This document shows, piece after piece, positions 11,611 through 23,027 of a DNA stretch of 62,000 nt. The stretch comes from Lingula anatina (Eukaryota; Brachiopoda; Lingulata; Lingulida; Lingulidae). A program made the translations under genes and the position numbers. The stretch spans positions 167,699 to 229,698 of the forward strand of contig NW_019773681.1 in NCBI RefSeq assembly GCF_001039355.2, written 5' to 3'. Positions within the stretch are counted from its first letter, which is position 1, and every line of letters begins with the position of its first letter. The notes under the pieces were generated by a model. The model did not search any database and was not told the origin of the DNA. It saw only the letters and a program-made list of their open reading frames with translations.

Positions 11611-11962
11611 ACATTGGAGGGTTTTTATTTTATATAGTATGTTATGTTCACAATATTACTGTAACCCTGGATTTGACCTTTTACTTTTCCCCACGATTTT
11701 CTTATAGATTGTGATTTTCTACAAAGAAATGAGAATTTTGGTTATTGCATTTTGTAGAGTTTGTCAAACACAAAACTGGTGGTGGTGTCCCTTTTTTCCA
11801 TAGTAATGCGCTTATTCCAGCTGGTGGTACAATACCCGAAAGCAGTATATATCCCTTATATGCTCCTCTAGTTATTTTGGATATTACCTGACTTTTGCTA
11901 TTTTTTTTTCCCATATTGTTAAGTCTGCTTCATGCGTTATAGATGTCTCAACGAGGGTGGGA

Positions 11963-11968
11963 AATAAA
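11963..11968 (+). terminator. Candidate poly(A) signal of the FkbM-like gene
   Basis: AATAAA about 350 bases after the stop codon, in otherwise featureless sequence. Confidence 0.4.
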
Positions 11969-12029
11969 ACGGTTGTAAAATTACTCCACTGATTTCCTAT
12001 TGTCGATATCGTAGAATACACGTGTGAAG

Positions 12030-12582
12030 GAAAACACCGCGTGACGTCACACGAGACGAGAAAACGTGCGAGAATCCGCGTGAGGTGGGACTACATTGAC
12101 TTTTCAGTGAAATGAAGCAACCCTAACGGGAATACCTTTTGTTGTACACGTTACACAGTCGACGTTCATTGTAAAGACACGAGCGTGCGTCGTGAGCACG
12201 CCTTTTATACACCAGGCGTGGGGATGACGCACGTGCGACGCATCCCCCGTGTGCTCTCGACTTTGTTCGTTAGTTGTGAGGGCGTGCGCCTTACTCAGCA
12301 CGCAAAGGGCACTTTCTCCGGTCCTTCATTGCTTGCGACGTGCGTCTTGAACAGCGCGCGTCTCTCTTGCTAACTCCGTGCGAGGGGAGCAAGTTACGCT
12401 TGCGGCCTCGCTGTTCGAAGGCTATTCGTAGAATATTTTGGACATGTCCAACATCCTCCGTGCTTACGGGCTGTCTGCGAACTCGAAATTGCGTAAGAAG
12501 GCCTTGCTTGGGACGTGAGATTCGGCGCAAAATTTGGACGCAAACAGCCCGTAAGAGCCCGTACGGCCGGTTGTGACCGAGG
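12030..12582. other. GC-rich, CpG-rich block with short inverted repeats
   Basis: Clearly richer in GC and CpG than its surroundings. Local dyads include ACGCC...GGCGT near 12200-12220, GATGACGCACGTGCGACGCATC-like symmetry near 12222-12245, and CTTACGGGCTGT near 12462 against ACAGCCCGTAAG near 12543. Several overlapping frames are open on both strands, as expected for GC-rich DNA. It ends exactly where the FkbM exon 2 copy begins, so it may be an inserted element. No known family recognised. Confidence 0.4.
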
Positions 12583-12775
12583 CTTTAAGTACCATTGGTC
12601 GAAAACATGAAGACTATTTTTCTCTAGAAAAGGTTCTTGAGCTGGCGGTTAAATAACAGTCGATATGTGGACGGTCGAAGTTCATGAACTCACAAAGAAC
12701 TAAAGTTAGGCTTTAAGAGATGACAGAGGCGTATTTCATCGAACCTGGATGTATTAGTATATGGACGAATGTTAC
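12583..12775 (+). pseudogene. Decayed partial copy of FkbM-like exon 2
   Basis: Matches 11360-11555 of the functional exon. It shares TTAAG[C/T]ACCATTGGTCG, ATATGGACGGTCGAAGTTC-like sequence and CATGAACTCACAAAGAACTA. It carries internal deletions and stops, and lacks both ends of the exon. It is a dead duplicate fragment left by a local tandem duplication. Confidence 0.85.
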
Positions 12776-13040
12776 TTGTACAAAGTGATTGGAAGCGGAC
12801 TGTGGTTCCTAGCGGACTATCATTACTGTCACACCGGTAAGCTATTTTCACACATCCAATAATAACAACTTATTAACTAAATAAATTTATTTATTTATTA
12901 TTATTGTTGTTACTTTTTTGCTCATCGGTCCCTTTTTGCACTGTTTTTGATTTTGTCCATGCGCCTGCTGACCTCCCAATATCGGATAAGACCCAATGAG
13001 TTCCCGACATATCAAACAGCGCAAGAAGCGCGACAAATTT

Positions 13041-13256
13041 GGGACCATTCCCACAGATATTTGGATCGATCTATCTTCTTGGAAAGTCTCACTAAATTGC
13101 TATCAAACTAACCGGCTTTTAACTTCTGTCACGCCTAGTAAAACTGTTAGGGGGTAATTATCTTTACCCCTAGCTGATTCGGTAGGCGTGACAGACATTT
13201 AAGCCTCTTGAGCTGATAGCAATTTAGCGTGAACCCCCAGGGAGTTAGGTCGATCA
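13041..13256. mobile_element. Family A foldback MITE, copy 3
   Basis: Diverged copy, from ACCATTCCCACAGAT to GGGAGTTAGGTCGATC. Core AGGGGGTAATTA. The right edge appears truncated. Confidence 0.8.
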
Positions 13257-14456
13257 AGATGTAACCCAGTCAAAATCATTACGATGCGCTTTGGTCAGCC
13301 TGCTGATTTTTAGGATTTTCCTCTTACCAACTTCTTTTAACGGAAAGACAAAAGGAAACACGTGTGTTTTCACGTTTTGTTCGTCCAAGGCGAAGCAAAA
13401 TGGCACATGAACAAGATCCAAATGATGAAATGTGCGGTTTGGTAAAGCCTTAATGGGAAGAACAAAAAACGTAAAGCGTTGAGTATTTATTATTATTTTT
13501 TTACTTTGACAGGCTCCAACGAGCGTCATTTGAACAACTTCATGGACTATTCGTGTGCCACAGCTCTAAATAAATGTCCGCTGTCAATCACACCCATATA
13601 TGGTCAGCTGTGACCTATTTCGAAATCCGGCAAGTGGAAAATTGAGAACATTGATTGCTTATGAAAAAGAGTTGAGATTTCTAAAAAAAATTGTTACAGT
13701 TTAAATAAAAAACGTCTGAATAACGAAATCCATATGTAGTTTAATACTGCTCGTGTATACACATTGTGATTTTTTATTACTATTATTAAATAATCTTTAA
13801 AAAAGATCAGATAGGTCAGGACGGTAAGTCTAAAACAAGAGATTAAAAAGAGTTTTTAGCTTTTCAGCAATGCACACTGGGGGTCAGAGGCCATTGAAAT
13901 CTCATCTCTCCAATAGTAGAGAGGCGAGTTATTATTATTATTTTTTTTTAATCTCTGAGAACCAGGGTGCAACTTAAACTGAGTTTGAAATTATTGCAAG
14001 ACAGCAATAAATAAATAAATAAATAAAAACATTTTTAAAAAAATTAAAAGACAATAGCCGCAACATCAAATGGCTATGGCCGAATAGGACCTGGTTTACA
14101 GGAAGTCAAAAGTCAATTTTTGGGCTCAGATCTTAGCTGATTCAGTTGCGTTTCAAAAAAATTCTACAATATATGTTCACTCGCCTACTTTTTTAAAATT
14201 TTGATTGTCTTGACGAAAGCTTTTAAAATGTACTGACAATGTGCTGAATGTAGTGATATAAGCCAATTTAGATATATTAAGTACATTCTTGTTGGAACAA
14301 TAATTCGAAAAGCATCTTGACATAATTCGCAAACTCGCCATAGCGTAGTCGGCTATCCGCTTTTAGCTGTCTAAGTTTAGCCCATATATTTCAAGTATTT
14401 AAGGAACAGGTCCCCGTTGCAGTTCTATTGCCCATTGTTCGTTTTCTCCTTGTGTT
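13257..14456. other. Intergenic DNA, nothing recognised
   Basis: AT-rich with small runs such as (AATA)n at 14008-14028. The minus-strand open frame at 13254-13529 (91 codons) has no recognisable domain and overlaps the MITE edge. Confidence 0.5.
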
Positions 14457-14457
14457 C

Positions 14458-14500
<43 letters not shown>
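14458..14500. repeat. (AAT)n microsatellite
   Basis: About fourteen uninterrupted AAT units. Confidence 0.95.
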
Positions 14501-14939
14501 TTATTATAAATTTTTAAATGATCTCTTTCGCTTCTTTGCTCGAGCATAGTGTAATTAATTCTGATTCGATTTTTTATAGGGCAACACTACAATGGGCACA
14601 TATACTGATAGCAAACTAAGCTGAAAATAGCTGAGAAAAGTAAAACCATATGAGCAAGCCTTTCAGTCTCCAGACTACTTGTGCAGATTACTGAATCGAT
14701 CTTGAATGAGCAAATAAACTAATGTTTTCCCTTCAAATAAATAGATTCCAGTTATCAATATTTTCCGTTACCGACTGGTCCCATGTACATAATCCGTTAT
14801 AGTAGCAGCGATTCCAGTTTGTTCTTGGGTTTCATATAAGTGCATGCACACGCACGTCCAGTTTTATTTTATTGCACTAGTGTCAAGTGAACGTGAAACC
14901 GAAGGGTCACCGTGACCGGTCGAGAACTTCTTCGGGGTC

Positions 14940-15530
14940 ACAGGACCAGCAATGGAACTGNTGAGCACAGATATCCCTAAAGACATGTTTTCAATCCCCA
15001 TAGCCTTCCGTTCCTAAGTTATATGGTCTAAAGGTAGATAGCAGAAATTACAACGTCTAATTGTATTCAACCACCCCCAGGACCACACCCTAAGTCAAAA
15101 AAATTAAATGCCCTTCAACATCCCAAATGATACTGTAGCTACGTTTCATGTTTTAACTCAGAATGGCCGGTACAGCAGAAGATACGTTGTAAAATTAGAA
15201 TCAACCACCCCCAGGGACAACCACACCCATGTCACAATAAATTTCCGAAGTGCCCATGCATATTTCTTACGATAGTTTATTAATCCCCGACGTTTTTATT
15301 TCCTAATTCTGAAGATATAAGGGTAGATAGGAGAAAAATACGAAGTAAAAAGTACAATCAACCACCCCTAGGGACGGCCACACCCCCAATTTAAAAAAAA
15401 TCCGAAATCCCATGCACATGCCTAACAAAATGTTTATTAGCGTTTAGACTTCCTAACTCTAATGAATTAGGAAATTACAATGTGAAATAAGTTTTATATT
15501 ATCGTCCACCCCAGGGGCAGCCTGGCCAGT
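14940..15530. repeat. Decayed tandem repeat, about four units of 140-150 bp
   Basis: Four units each contain CAACCACCCC[C/T]AGG followed by a variant of GACCACACCC, then a TTCCTAA...CT...AAG-like stretch and a block like GGTAGATAG. Similarity between units is moderate, so the array is old. One N occurs at 14961. Confidence 0.7.
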
Positions 15531-15624
15531 TTCAGCATACATAGTCGAAGCAAACCCGTCCCCACTCCAATTCTACCTGTCTCGAACTTCAAGCTGTTTC
15601 AGGGACTTAGAAAAAAAATCCTGG

Positions 15625-15722
15625 TTGCAAAATGCGTTGCAGTTGCAAAATGCGTTTTCTCGGTTTTCTTTGGTTGCAAAATGCGTTGCAGTTGCAAAAT
15701 GCGGTCAGTTGCAAAATGCGGC
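15625..15722. repeat. Short tandem repeat, GTTGCAAAATGCG unit
   Basis: GTTGCAAAATGCG occurs five times at 15625-15720, with spacers of 2-30 bases. Confidence 0.85.
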
Positions 15723-17620
15723 TCTACAGATGTTCGTATGCTAGCCTTCTGTGCCTCATACGACAGCTGGCTGTGCTATATCCTCCTCAGGGAGTTGAGA
15801 ACGTCTTCTGACAGTCTGAATCAGGGCCAAAATAAGTCGGTCATACGAATATCTTTTGTAAACCGCATTGAGAAGCAGTAGAATGCGGTAAATAAGACCC
15901 TGACTTAATTTTTTTCACCTAACGACGAAATTATTTTGTAAATGCAGGTAACAACCATCCAAAGTGTGTCTAACTCTCGTCTTCTCTAAATTGAGACCGA
16001 AAACAAAACGCCAAGGGACGTTTGGCTGCACTCCACGGAATTACACGCACTGCAGGATCTATACTGAAGATCGTGTAGGCTTTGCTTGCTCGTAAATCTC
16101 ACCACTTTCCGGACGGCAATACGATCCATCAATGCAGCCACTCTAACACTCCCAGGCTAACCCCCAAATGGACTAAACAGGATAACCCTAACAGTGGTAG
16201 CCTTACCTCTAGATTGTGTTAAAACATCAGATTCTGCTTTGATCTGTATTGCCTAGAACTGCTTGTACGCTGTGAGGGGCGCATGCGCATGCCGTGCAGC
16301 AATACAGTGGGACGAAACCTTTACTAATCCAGAAGAGAGATTTCACCAACCCATGGCTGCACCTGCTGCGGTCATGCTGCGGTAAAACTAGACCTGTTTG
16401 TGATAGTAGCGTTTATTATCGCTCGGGAACTGCCTGTACGCAGCATAACAATTCCGATCATCGAATATACAACTGTCGGTTTCTGGTCTGTGTGCATGAA
16501 TTTAAGCATATTTTATTGATTTTGTTGCCTCTGCCAGGTCGGATAATGCCCAGTAATGTCTGGGATGTTAATCCTGTTCCGGCAATTTGGCCTTCGGAGC
16601 GTATTCAGTTTGATATCCTATTAGCGAATGCTTTATATTCTGATACAGCTTAATACGTCTAATACCCATGCTTAATATTCTTACATGGCGTGTGTGTAAT
16701 ATAAGGGAGAGCTGATAAATTTATTGAATATTCAATTCAGTTTACTTTGACTTGGTCTCCGGGTGAGATAAGCAATTTAGACTAGACACATCGTGTTACA
16801 CTTTTAATTTATATGTAAAATCTGGTAATTTCAGCAATTTTCACTCTATCAGCATGGTATCATTATTGTCATCACCGCATCTGCCATGGCATTTCAGCAA
16901 GGAACGTCAGTCCTTTTTTCATCAGTTTTATCTAGCTCGGTCCTGATGCAGTCAGTCACTGAGGGTCAAATGGCTCGCCACACTTATAACTCTTCCTTAA
17001 CGTCTCTGCAGCCGAGTGAAGATTTTATTAGTGGCTAAAAAAATCAAGCAACTAAAAATTATGACTTGTGCCAGAAAACTTAACTAAGGTTTTATACAAT
17101 TTTAAAAGTCCGGCGAGACCATGAAAGTAACCGCAAGCTTTTTACTGAGTTATTTGAAATAAACATTCAAGACATTTTCTGAGACGTTAGACACCACACT
17201 CGCTTCCTGACAAGTTGCAGATTTTCTACTTTAGTAAAAAATGAACTAGATCGATTGGAGAATGCGAGATGGTTCTGCAAGCGACAGTAACGAAGTTTTT
17301 TAATTTAGTCCGTTTTTTTTTTTTTTTTTTTTTTTTTTTGTGAGAACAGATAAAGCTAGTTATTGTTAATTTATTTTGTAAATTGCTAGACTCATGTTAG
17401 CTAAGTTCCACTTTGACGAACAATTCTTCCGCTCGCTTACTTTTAATAAAATAAAAAAAAATGCTAAGTGGACCTTTACATTGAGAATGAGTGAATATGG
17501 ATATTCCTATGATCTAATTTACGGCCATTTGGTCTTCGCCTTTTGCAACGAACAGCTGGAGACGCCATATGGGGCATAAACCTCAAACTAAACTAAACAA
17601 CGATACTATTTGTCCATGTA
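15723..17620. other. Intergenic DNA, no gene recognised
   Basis: The longest open frame, 16294-16653 (+, 119 codons), has no recognisable domain and no splice context I can defend. A poly-T run lies at 17311-17339. Confidence 0.45.
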
Positions 17621-17621
17621 G

Positions 17622-17830
17622 GTCGAGCCAACTTTGTGGGGGGTCTCGCTGAATGCAATCAACTGAAATAAATGATACTCTTCCTCTTGTTCCCAACGTA
17701 ATCGTATCACCAGCTTTTCCGTATTTTACTCAACACGAGGAGGCGTGTTAAGATGACTGCATTCAGCAAGAGTCCACACAGAGTTGGATCGATCTGCATA
17801 GACCGATAATGTCATTGGAAATGAGCCCTA
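17622..17830. mobile_element. Diverged family A-related foldback element
   Basis: Has the family A outline but a different core. GGTCGAGCCAACTTTGTGGG with TCTCGCTGAATGCA on the left mirrors TGCATTCAGCAAGAGTCC and AGTTGGATCGATC on the right. Confidence 0.6.
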
Positions 17831-17982
17831 ATAGCCAATAATATGACTCGAGATAAAATTAACGTTTTTAATCAAGCGTGTAATAGTACCCTGCGTCCGC
17901 TGCGTTGTGGTATGTATTTCAAATGAACTATCCCGAACATTGATAGATGATAATAATTTTACACTAGCTGAAAATTCCTAGA

Positions 17983-18184
17983 GGGCATTCCCAGAGATTT
18001 AGATCGAGCTTACTAGATCGACCTAACTCCCTGGGGGTTCACGCTAAATTGCAGTCAGCCAACCGTCAGTTACCCCCTTACAGCTTGTAGTGGGCGGGAC
18101 GGACATTTAAGCCGGATTATCTGACAGTAATCTAGTGAGACTCCCCACGGGGATAGATCGATCTAAAATCTATGGGCATGCGCC
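17983..18184. mobile_element. Family A foldback MITE, copy 4, with clear target duplication
   Basis: About 202 bp, from GGGCATTCCCAGAGATTTAG to CTATGGGCATGCGCC. It is flanked on both sides by CCTAGA (17977-17982 and 18185-18190), the clearest target-site duplication of the family. Confidence 0.88.
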
Positions 18185-18193
18185 CCTAGATGT

Positions 18194-18765
18194 ATGCTAG
18201 CTATTAATGGAAATGATTGTGATAAAAAAAAGCAATTATTGAGGCTTGTATGTATGAACTCAGATCCTGGCTCAAGTCCAACTATTTTAGTCTTCAATGA
18301 TGTAGGCAAAACTGAATTGGTAAATTTCAGCTCTAGGTTTTTGAAATCCAGTACCTATCTAGATAGTATCAGAGTTGGCGATTCTGTTATAAAAGAGCAC
18401 ATAGCTGTAGTTAGAAACTTGATTGTAGTTTTTACAAATGTGAGATGAGATCATACATAAAGGAAGTGTGTAAATTATCATATTTTAGTCTGCAACGAAT
18501 TTCTAAGATTCTACACATTATTGACAGCAAGCAAACAAAGCTACTCATCCATGTATTTTTTACTTCTAGACTCAATTATTGCAATAGCCTCCTATTTGGA
18601 ATACCAAACTAACAAATGGAAAACTTCAGTCTATTGGAGTCCAAAATTCACAAGTCCGATTACATTATACCAGTTCTGTCTGCAATCTGCATTGGTCACC
18701 AATATTTCTCTAAGAACTGTCAATAAAATATTACTCTTGATTTAAATTTTTTAAAGAGCAACTGT
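18194..18765 (+). pseudogene. Decayed non-LTR retrotransposon reverse transcriptase fragment (CR1/Jockey-type)
   Basis: Two broken frames, 18194-18448 and 18521-18745. Read across frames they give the C-terminal part of a non-LTR reverse transcriptase: NDVGKTELV, SIRVGDSVIK, VRNLIVVF, then (shifted) IKEVCK, TSRLNYCNSLLFGIPN-like and PVLSA-like segments. These blocks follow the active site in the RT/thumb region of CR1/Jockey-clade elements. Frameshifts and stops show that it is dead. The catalytic FADD box and the endonuclease are not present here. Confidence 0.8.
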
Positions 18766-19810
18766 CCATTTCATTTGAACAACTTGCCAGTCTCATTAGA
18801 AGTCTAATTAGATCGAGTGGTCAAATTCAATTATTGCGAAAAGATACAAAAAAAGGCATTAAAAACGTATGGGAGTGTTGGGACTGCAGCACTAATTTTA
18901 TGGTTTAATTTTATTAACAAATCCAATGTTTCTTAATTGTCATTTTTAAAAAAAGGAAAAAAATTTTTGATTCAGAAAACATTTTGATTAATTGATATGA
19001 TACAACTACCAAGCTAATGAGCATTTTTGCTTATTTATCCCTACAATATTTATTGTTGAAAAGAAAATTAAACGTACGAATAAAACTGGTTGGCAGATTG
19101 TGTGTGCGCGTACGCGGGCGCATGCGTATGTGTGTGTGTTGACAAATTTTAAGTCAAGGCGTCCAAGACGCCATTAATATTCCTGAATGTAAAGCGGGTT
19201 CCACTACTACTACGAGGAATACATTAATAAACAATGACGTTCACGAGGTCGTCACAACATGTCCGGAAAATCAAAAAGGTATTATATATACAGACCACTT
19301 AACTCTAAATGCACTGCAATAAAACCTCCATGATGCAGGACTATTACTGTAAATCATTTCGACCTGCATCAGCTGTGTAGCACACTCAGTTTCAAAAATG
19401 GTCCGAATTCCTGAGCCTACTCAGAATTAGCTAGTCGACTAAGGTGAGTGTCTCGCGGATCCTTAAAGAATCTAAAACGTCGCATGCCTCGACTTTTCTA
19501 TGACGTGATGCCCGGTTTTAGCAGCTTAGACACTCTCAAGAACTTGACAGCCGACTTAAGATCTTTCGTGATATAGGCCCATGTTATTTTTTCTTCAGTC
19601 AACAGTTACGCTAACACTCTTTGTTCTTCGATATTAAAGCCGCTTTCAAGTCATTTTAAATATGTTAATGGAATCTCACTATATATTATAACGACGGGGT
19701 TGACATGAACTTCAGAATAAATGGATACTTACCTTGGTGTTAAGTTAAACGAAATCAAAATATTCACCAGTGTCTGATAAGGTGGTTGTATAATATACAC
19801 GAGCCCAAGA
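18766..19810. other. Intergenic DNA, nothing recognised
   Basis: AT-rich apart from a short (GT)-rich patch at 19100-19140. No coding or RNA gene signal seen. Confidence 0.5.
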
Positions 19811-19812
19811 GT

Positions 19813-19825
19813 GCGCGCGCGCACA

Positions 19826-19864
<39 letters not shown>

Positions 19865-19998
19865 GTGCGCGCGCGGACGCATAAACACAAACACTCATTT
19901 TATCCTATACTCTGTCCATGTGTGTGTGTTTGCGTGCGTGCATGCGTGCTTGCGTGTGTGTGTGTATGCGTGCGTGCGTGCGTGTGCGAGTGTGTTAC
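19813..19998. repeat. (CA)n and (TG)/(TGCG)n microsatellite pair
   Basis: A CA run at 19825-19861 and a purine-pyrimidine alternating TG/TGCG run at 19919-19997 lie 60 bases apart. The arms are partly complementary and could form Z-DNA or a hairpin. Confidence 0.9.
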
Positions 19999-20898
19999 AC
20001 AGCCACACACTCCTTTCACTTACATTTCAGGCGACCAGCTGAACAAACGCCGTACCTCGGCTAGATGTGCAAGCCAAGTGCTCGGTGTAACTTTCGATAA
20101 TTAATGAAACAGTCCTTAAGTCGGCGTTTTCCTTGACCCAAAGGCATGTCACAGCATCTCGTTAAAACAAAGGAGAGAACTCGTAAACGTTACCTGTGCT
20201 TGTCTGTGCCTCTTAAAGACATGTGCATCTTCCCTGGCACAGAGTGACACGTTTTATATAATTTACACTTTAACGGCGTTATTAAGCCCTTCCCCTTAAA
20301 TATGGTGACTCCAAATTAATGTAGCTCCTAATGCCGTGGTTAATATTAAGTCTGCACACCAAGGTGACCTCACATCCGCGACATGATCAATTTGCATAAA
20401 TTTTCTTTTTTATATAATTGCAGCTTGAAACAAATGTAGCAAACTGCCAAGGTCACAGACGATAGAACATTCGTGGTTAAAGGATTTAACAAAAAAAAAA
20501 ATTAAAAGAGGTGAATCGCCTGCAGAAGCCTATCCATCAAAATTTATTATCTTGATGTGTGTACACTAATTACTTTCGTCAACTATGCTTCGTCTCTTAC
20601 TTTTAACCTCCTGAAAAAAGACTCACATATTCGTTGAAATTTTGAGAAATATCGAAATCTATGTCTTCATTTCAAGGGCTGACTTCATTCAGGATCAAGC
20701 CCCCCCACCTCCCCCAGGTTCTGAAAAAACTCCTTCCATTTTCCCTCCAAAACTTATATAAGACAAAAACAAACGATTACGCCATCCTTACGTAATCTGG
20801 ACTTGGTTTTTTTTTCTGTCGCAGACGACATTTCTATTTCAGTCTCCAGGTACAGTAAATCAACCCGGTATGATCAGGACAGGAATGGTAGTCCTAGG

Positions 20899-21106
20899 GC
20901 TCTGTTCTCACAACTTTTAGATCGATCTATCACCGCGGGGAGTCTCACTAGATTACTGTCAGATAATCCCCCTTAAGTGTCCGTCTCCGCCTACTACAAG
21001 CTTTAAGGGGTACATAACTTTCGTGTCCGCCCGGCTGACAGCTATTTAGCGTGAACCCCCAGGGAGTTAGGTCGATCCAATGTAGGTCGATCTAATCTAT
21101 GAGAAT
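20899..21106. mobile_element. Family A foldback MITE, copy 5
   Basis: From GCTCTGTTCTCACAACTTTT to CTAATCTATGAGAATG. The sequence GGTAGTCCTAGG lies directly on both sides (20887-20898, 21107-21118), giving a direct repeat of up to 12 bp; part of it may belong to the element. Confidence 0.85.
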
Positions 21107-21277
21107 GGTAGTCCTAGGAACGGAAGTCCGGGATCCCGTATGATAAGTACAGGTTAGAGAAAACACGTTTAAAAGTCTTTCTCTGACAATGACCTTTCAG
21201 CAATGTCATCTCTGGCTTCTGCAGCAATTAAGTATGTAAAAAAATAGGAAAAGAAAAAAAAAACTACACCTCCGTTT

Positions 21278-21322
21278 GACTGTTCGTTTGTTTGTTTGTG
21301 TTTGTTTGTTTGTTTGTTTGTC
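21278..21322. repeat. (GTTT)n microsatellite
   Basis: Imperfect GTTT/GTTC repeats. Confidence 0.85.
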
Positions 21323-21874
21323 TGTTCGTCACCAGCCTAACTCAAAGATATGGATGGATTTTGGTGAAGATTTTCCGGATAGCCTAGGTCAAAAATGAAC
21401 TAACTTTAATTTTAGTGATTAGACTTTGTCAAGGTCCATTAATTAATAAATGGTAAATTATAGGTTTATTATTTGTGTTGGCGAAGGTCTCGTGCTCTCT
21501 GAGTACTTTTCTGGTTTTTCCTATCATATGCCGGTAAAAAAACTGCAGAAGCACTCACGACGAAGGAGAGAGTTTTGTCCTCTGAAAAAACAGTGGCAAT
21601 CAAAAGATTTAGCCCGGAGACATCATATGCACCTGGCGTCGGTCCAATGAAGAGAGCGCACTGCTCAATATAAATGTCATTTTAGGGCTATGCAGAAAAT
21701 ATAAGTCGCGCTGAGAGACATTATATGAGTCATATTACTGTTCCAGGTAAGACAGATGTACGTGCCCGCGGTGATGTAAGCCTTTCTTTTTGGTACCGGC
21801 TTTTGTTACCCAGTCCTTATCGCCATGTGACGTCTTTAAACGATACAATTTCCAGGGAATTCTTATTGCTATTT

Positions 21875-21929
<55 letters not shown>

Positions 21930-21954
21930 TCTATTTATTTATTTATTTATTTGT
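21875..21954. repeat. (TTTA)n microsatellite
   Basis: About twenty TTTA units with a single interruption. Confidence 0.95.
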
Positions 21955-22428
21955 GCATAAACTGATTGAAAAAGTGAATTGTACAAAAAGATGAGATAAG
22001 CCTACAAAAAGTGCATTACAATGTAGGCCTTCACGTTGGGCCATTTTGGACTTATTATTCCGAATTTGCTTCTTTAATTAAAATGACATGGCATCTACAA
22101 TAGGCCTAAAGAATATAATCATTTTCATAAAACTATAAAAAAAGAAAAGAAAAGAAGAAAGAAAACTGTTATCGACTGAAAAGTTCTGATGTTCAGCCTC
22201 TACTTATCATATTTGATTGATAAAATGTGTAAGCTTATTTCAGTGTGTTAGATGTGACAATTTTAAAGCAATCACAAGCTCCTCTAACTCAATCCCATCA
22301 TTACTTCCGGTAGTCAACTTCCGGAATAAACATGCCTTGTCCTTGCACGGGCGGGTACACGTTGACAGTATTATCAATCAAGTTTCACAATCATATATGA
22401 CCCAGTTCTTGAATGCCAGTATGTAGGT

Positions 22429-22982
22429 ATGCACCGCCTTCTTTTCCGTCACTTTAACACAATGTCATCGCCTTGGAAGGAAGCAGCGACGCTAGTCCTA
22501 GCCGCGAAAGCACCGAATGCGTCCCGTCCGGGGACTTTGATCCCTTTCGATTATAAACTCTTGATGCTGAAACGAAGCTCTCGTAGCGGCTTCATGCCAA
22601 GTGCGAACGTATTTCCCGGGGGTGTGTTGGATCCGGCTGATGAGTCTTCGGAATGGGTAAAGCTGTTTGAGTCCGCTGGCGTAGGGGTGGAAGAACTGAA
22701 GAAATTCTCCGATATTCCAGGCCCTCGGCCTTTGGCGTTTCGCACTCGGCCTCGACAGAAAGTGTCTGGCTCTGAAGTTGCGTTGCCGAGGGAAGTGGCT
22801 TTTCGCATCTGTGCAATACGGGAAACGTACGAGGAATCTGGTATTTTACTGGGCAGGAGATTTATCAGGCAATCACAGTAAGTTGAACACCCTGAGTCTT
22901 AGACTTCACTTGAAATTATAATTCAGCCTATATACTCTATCAGCATGCCTATGTTGTTTTCAGTATCATTCAAAATAAATAG

Positions 22983-23027
<45 letters not shown>

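Noticed and set aside
12104-12576. Several overlapping open frames on both strands
   Set aside because: Expected in CpG-rich DNA with few stop codons; none shows a domain, and they overlap on both strands.
16294-16653. 119-codon plus-strand frame as a gene
   Set aside because: No recognisable domain, no convincing splice or promoter context, and Cys/His spacing that fits no motif I know.
22551-22816. Minus-strand frames over the NUDT19 first exon
   Set aside because: Shadows of the real coding strand, which has clear Nudix motifs.
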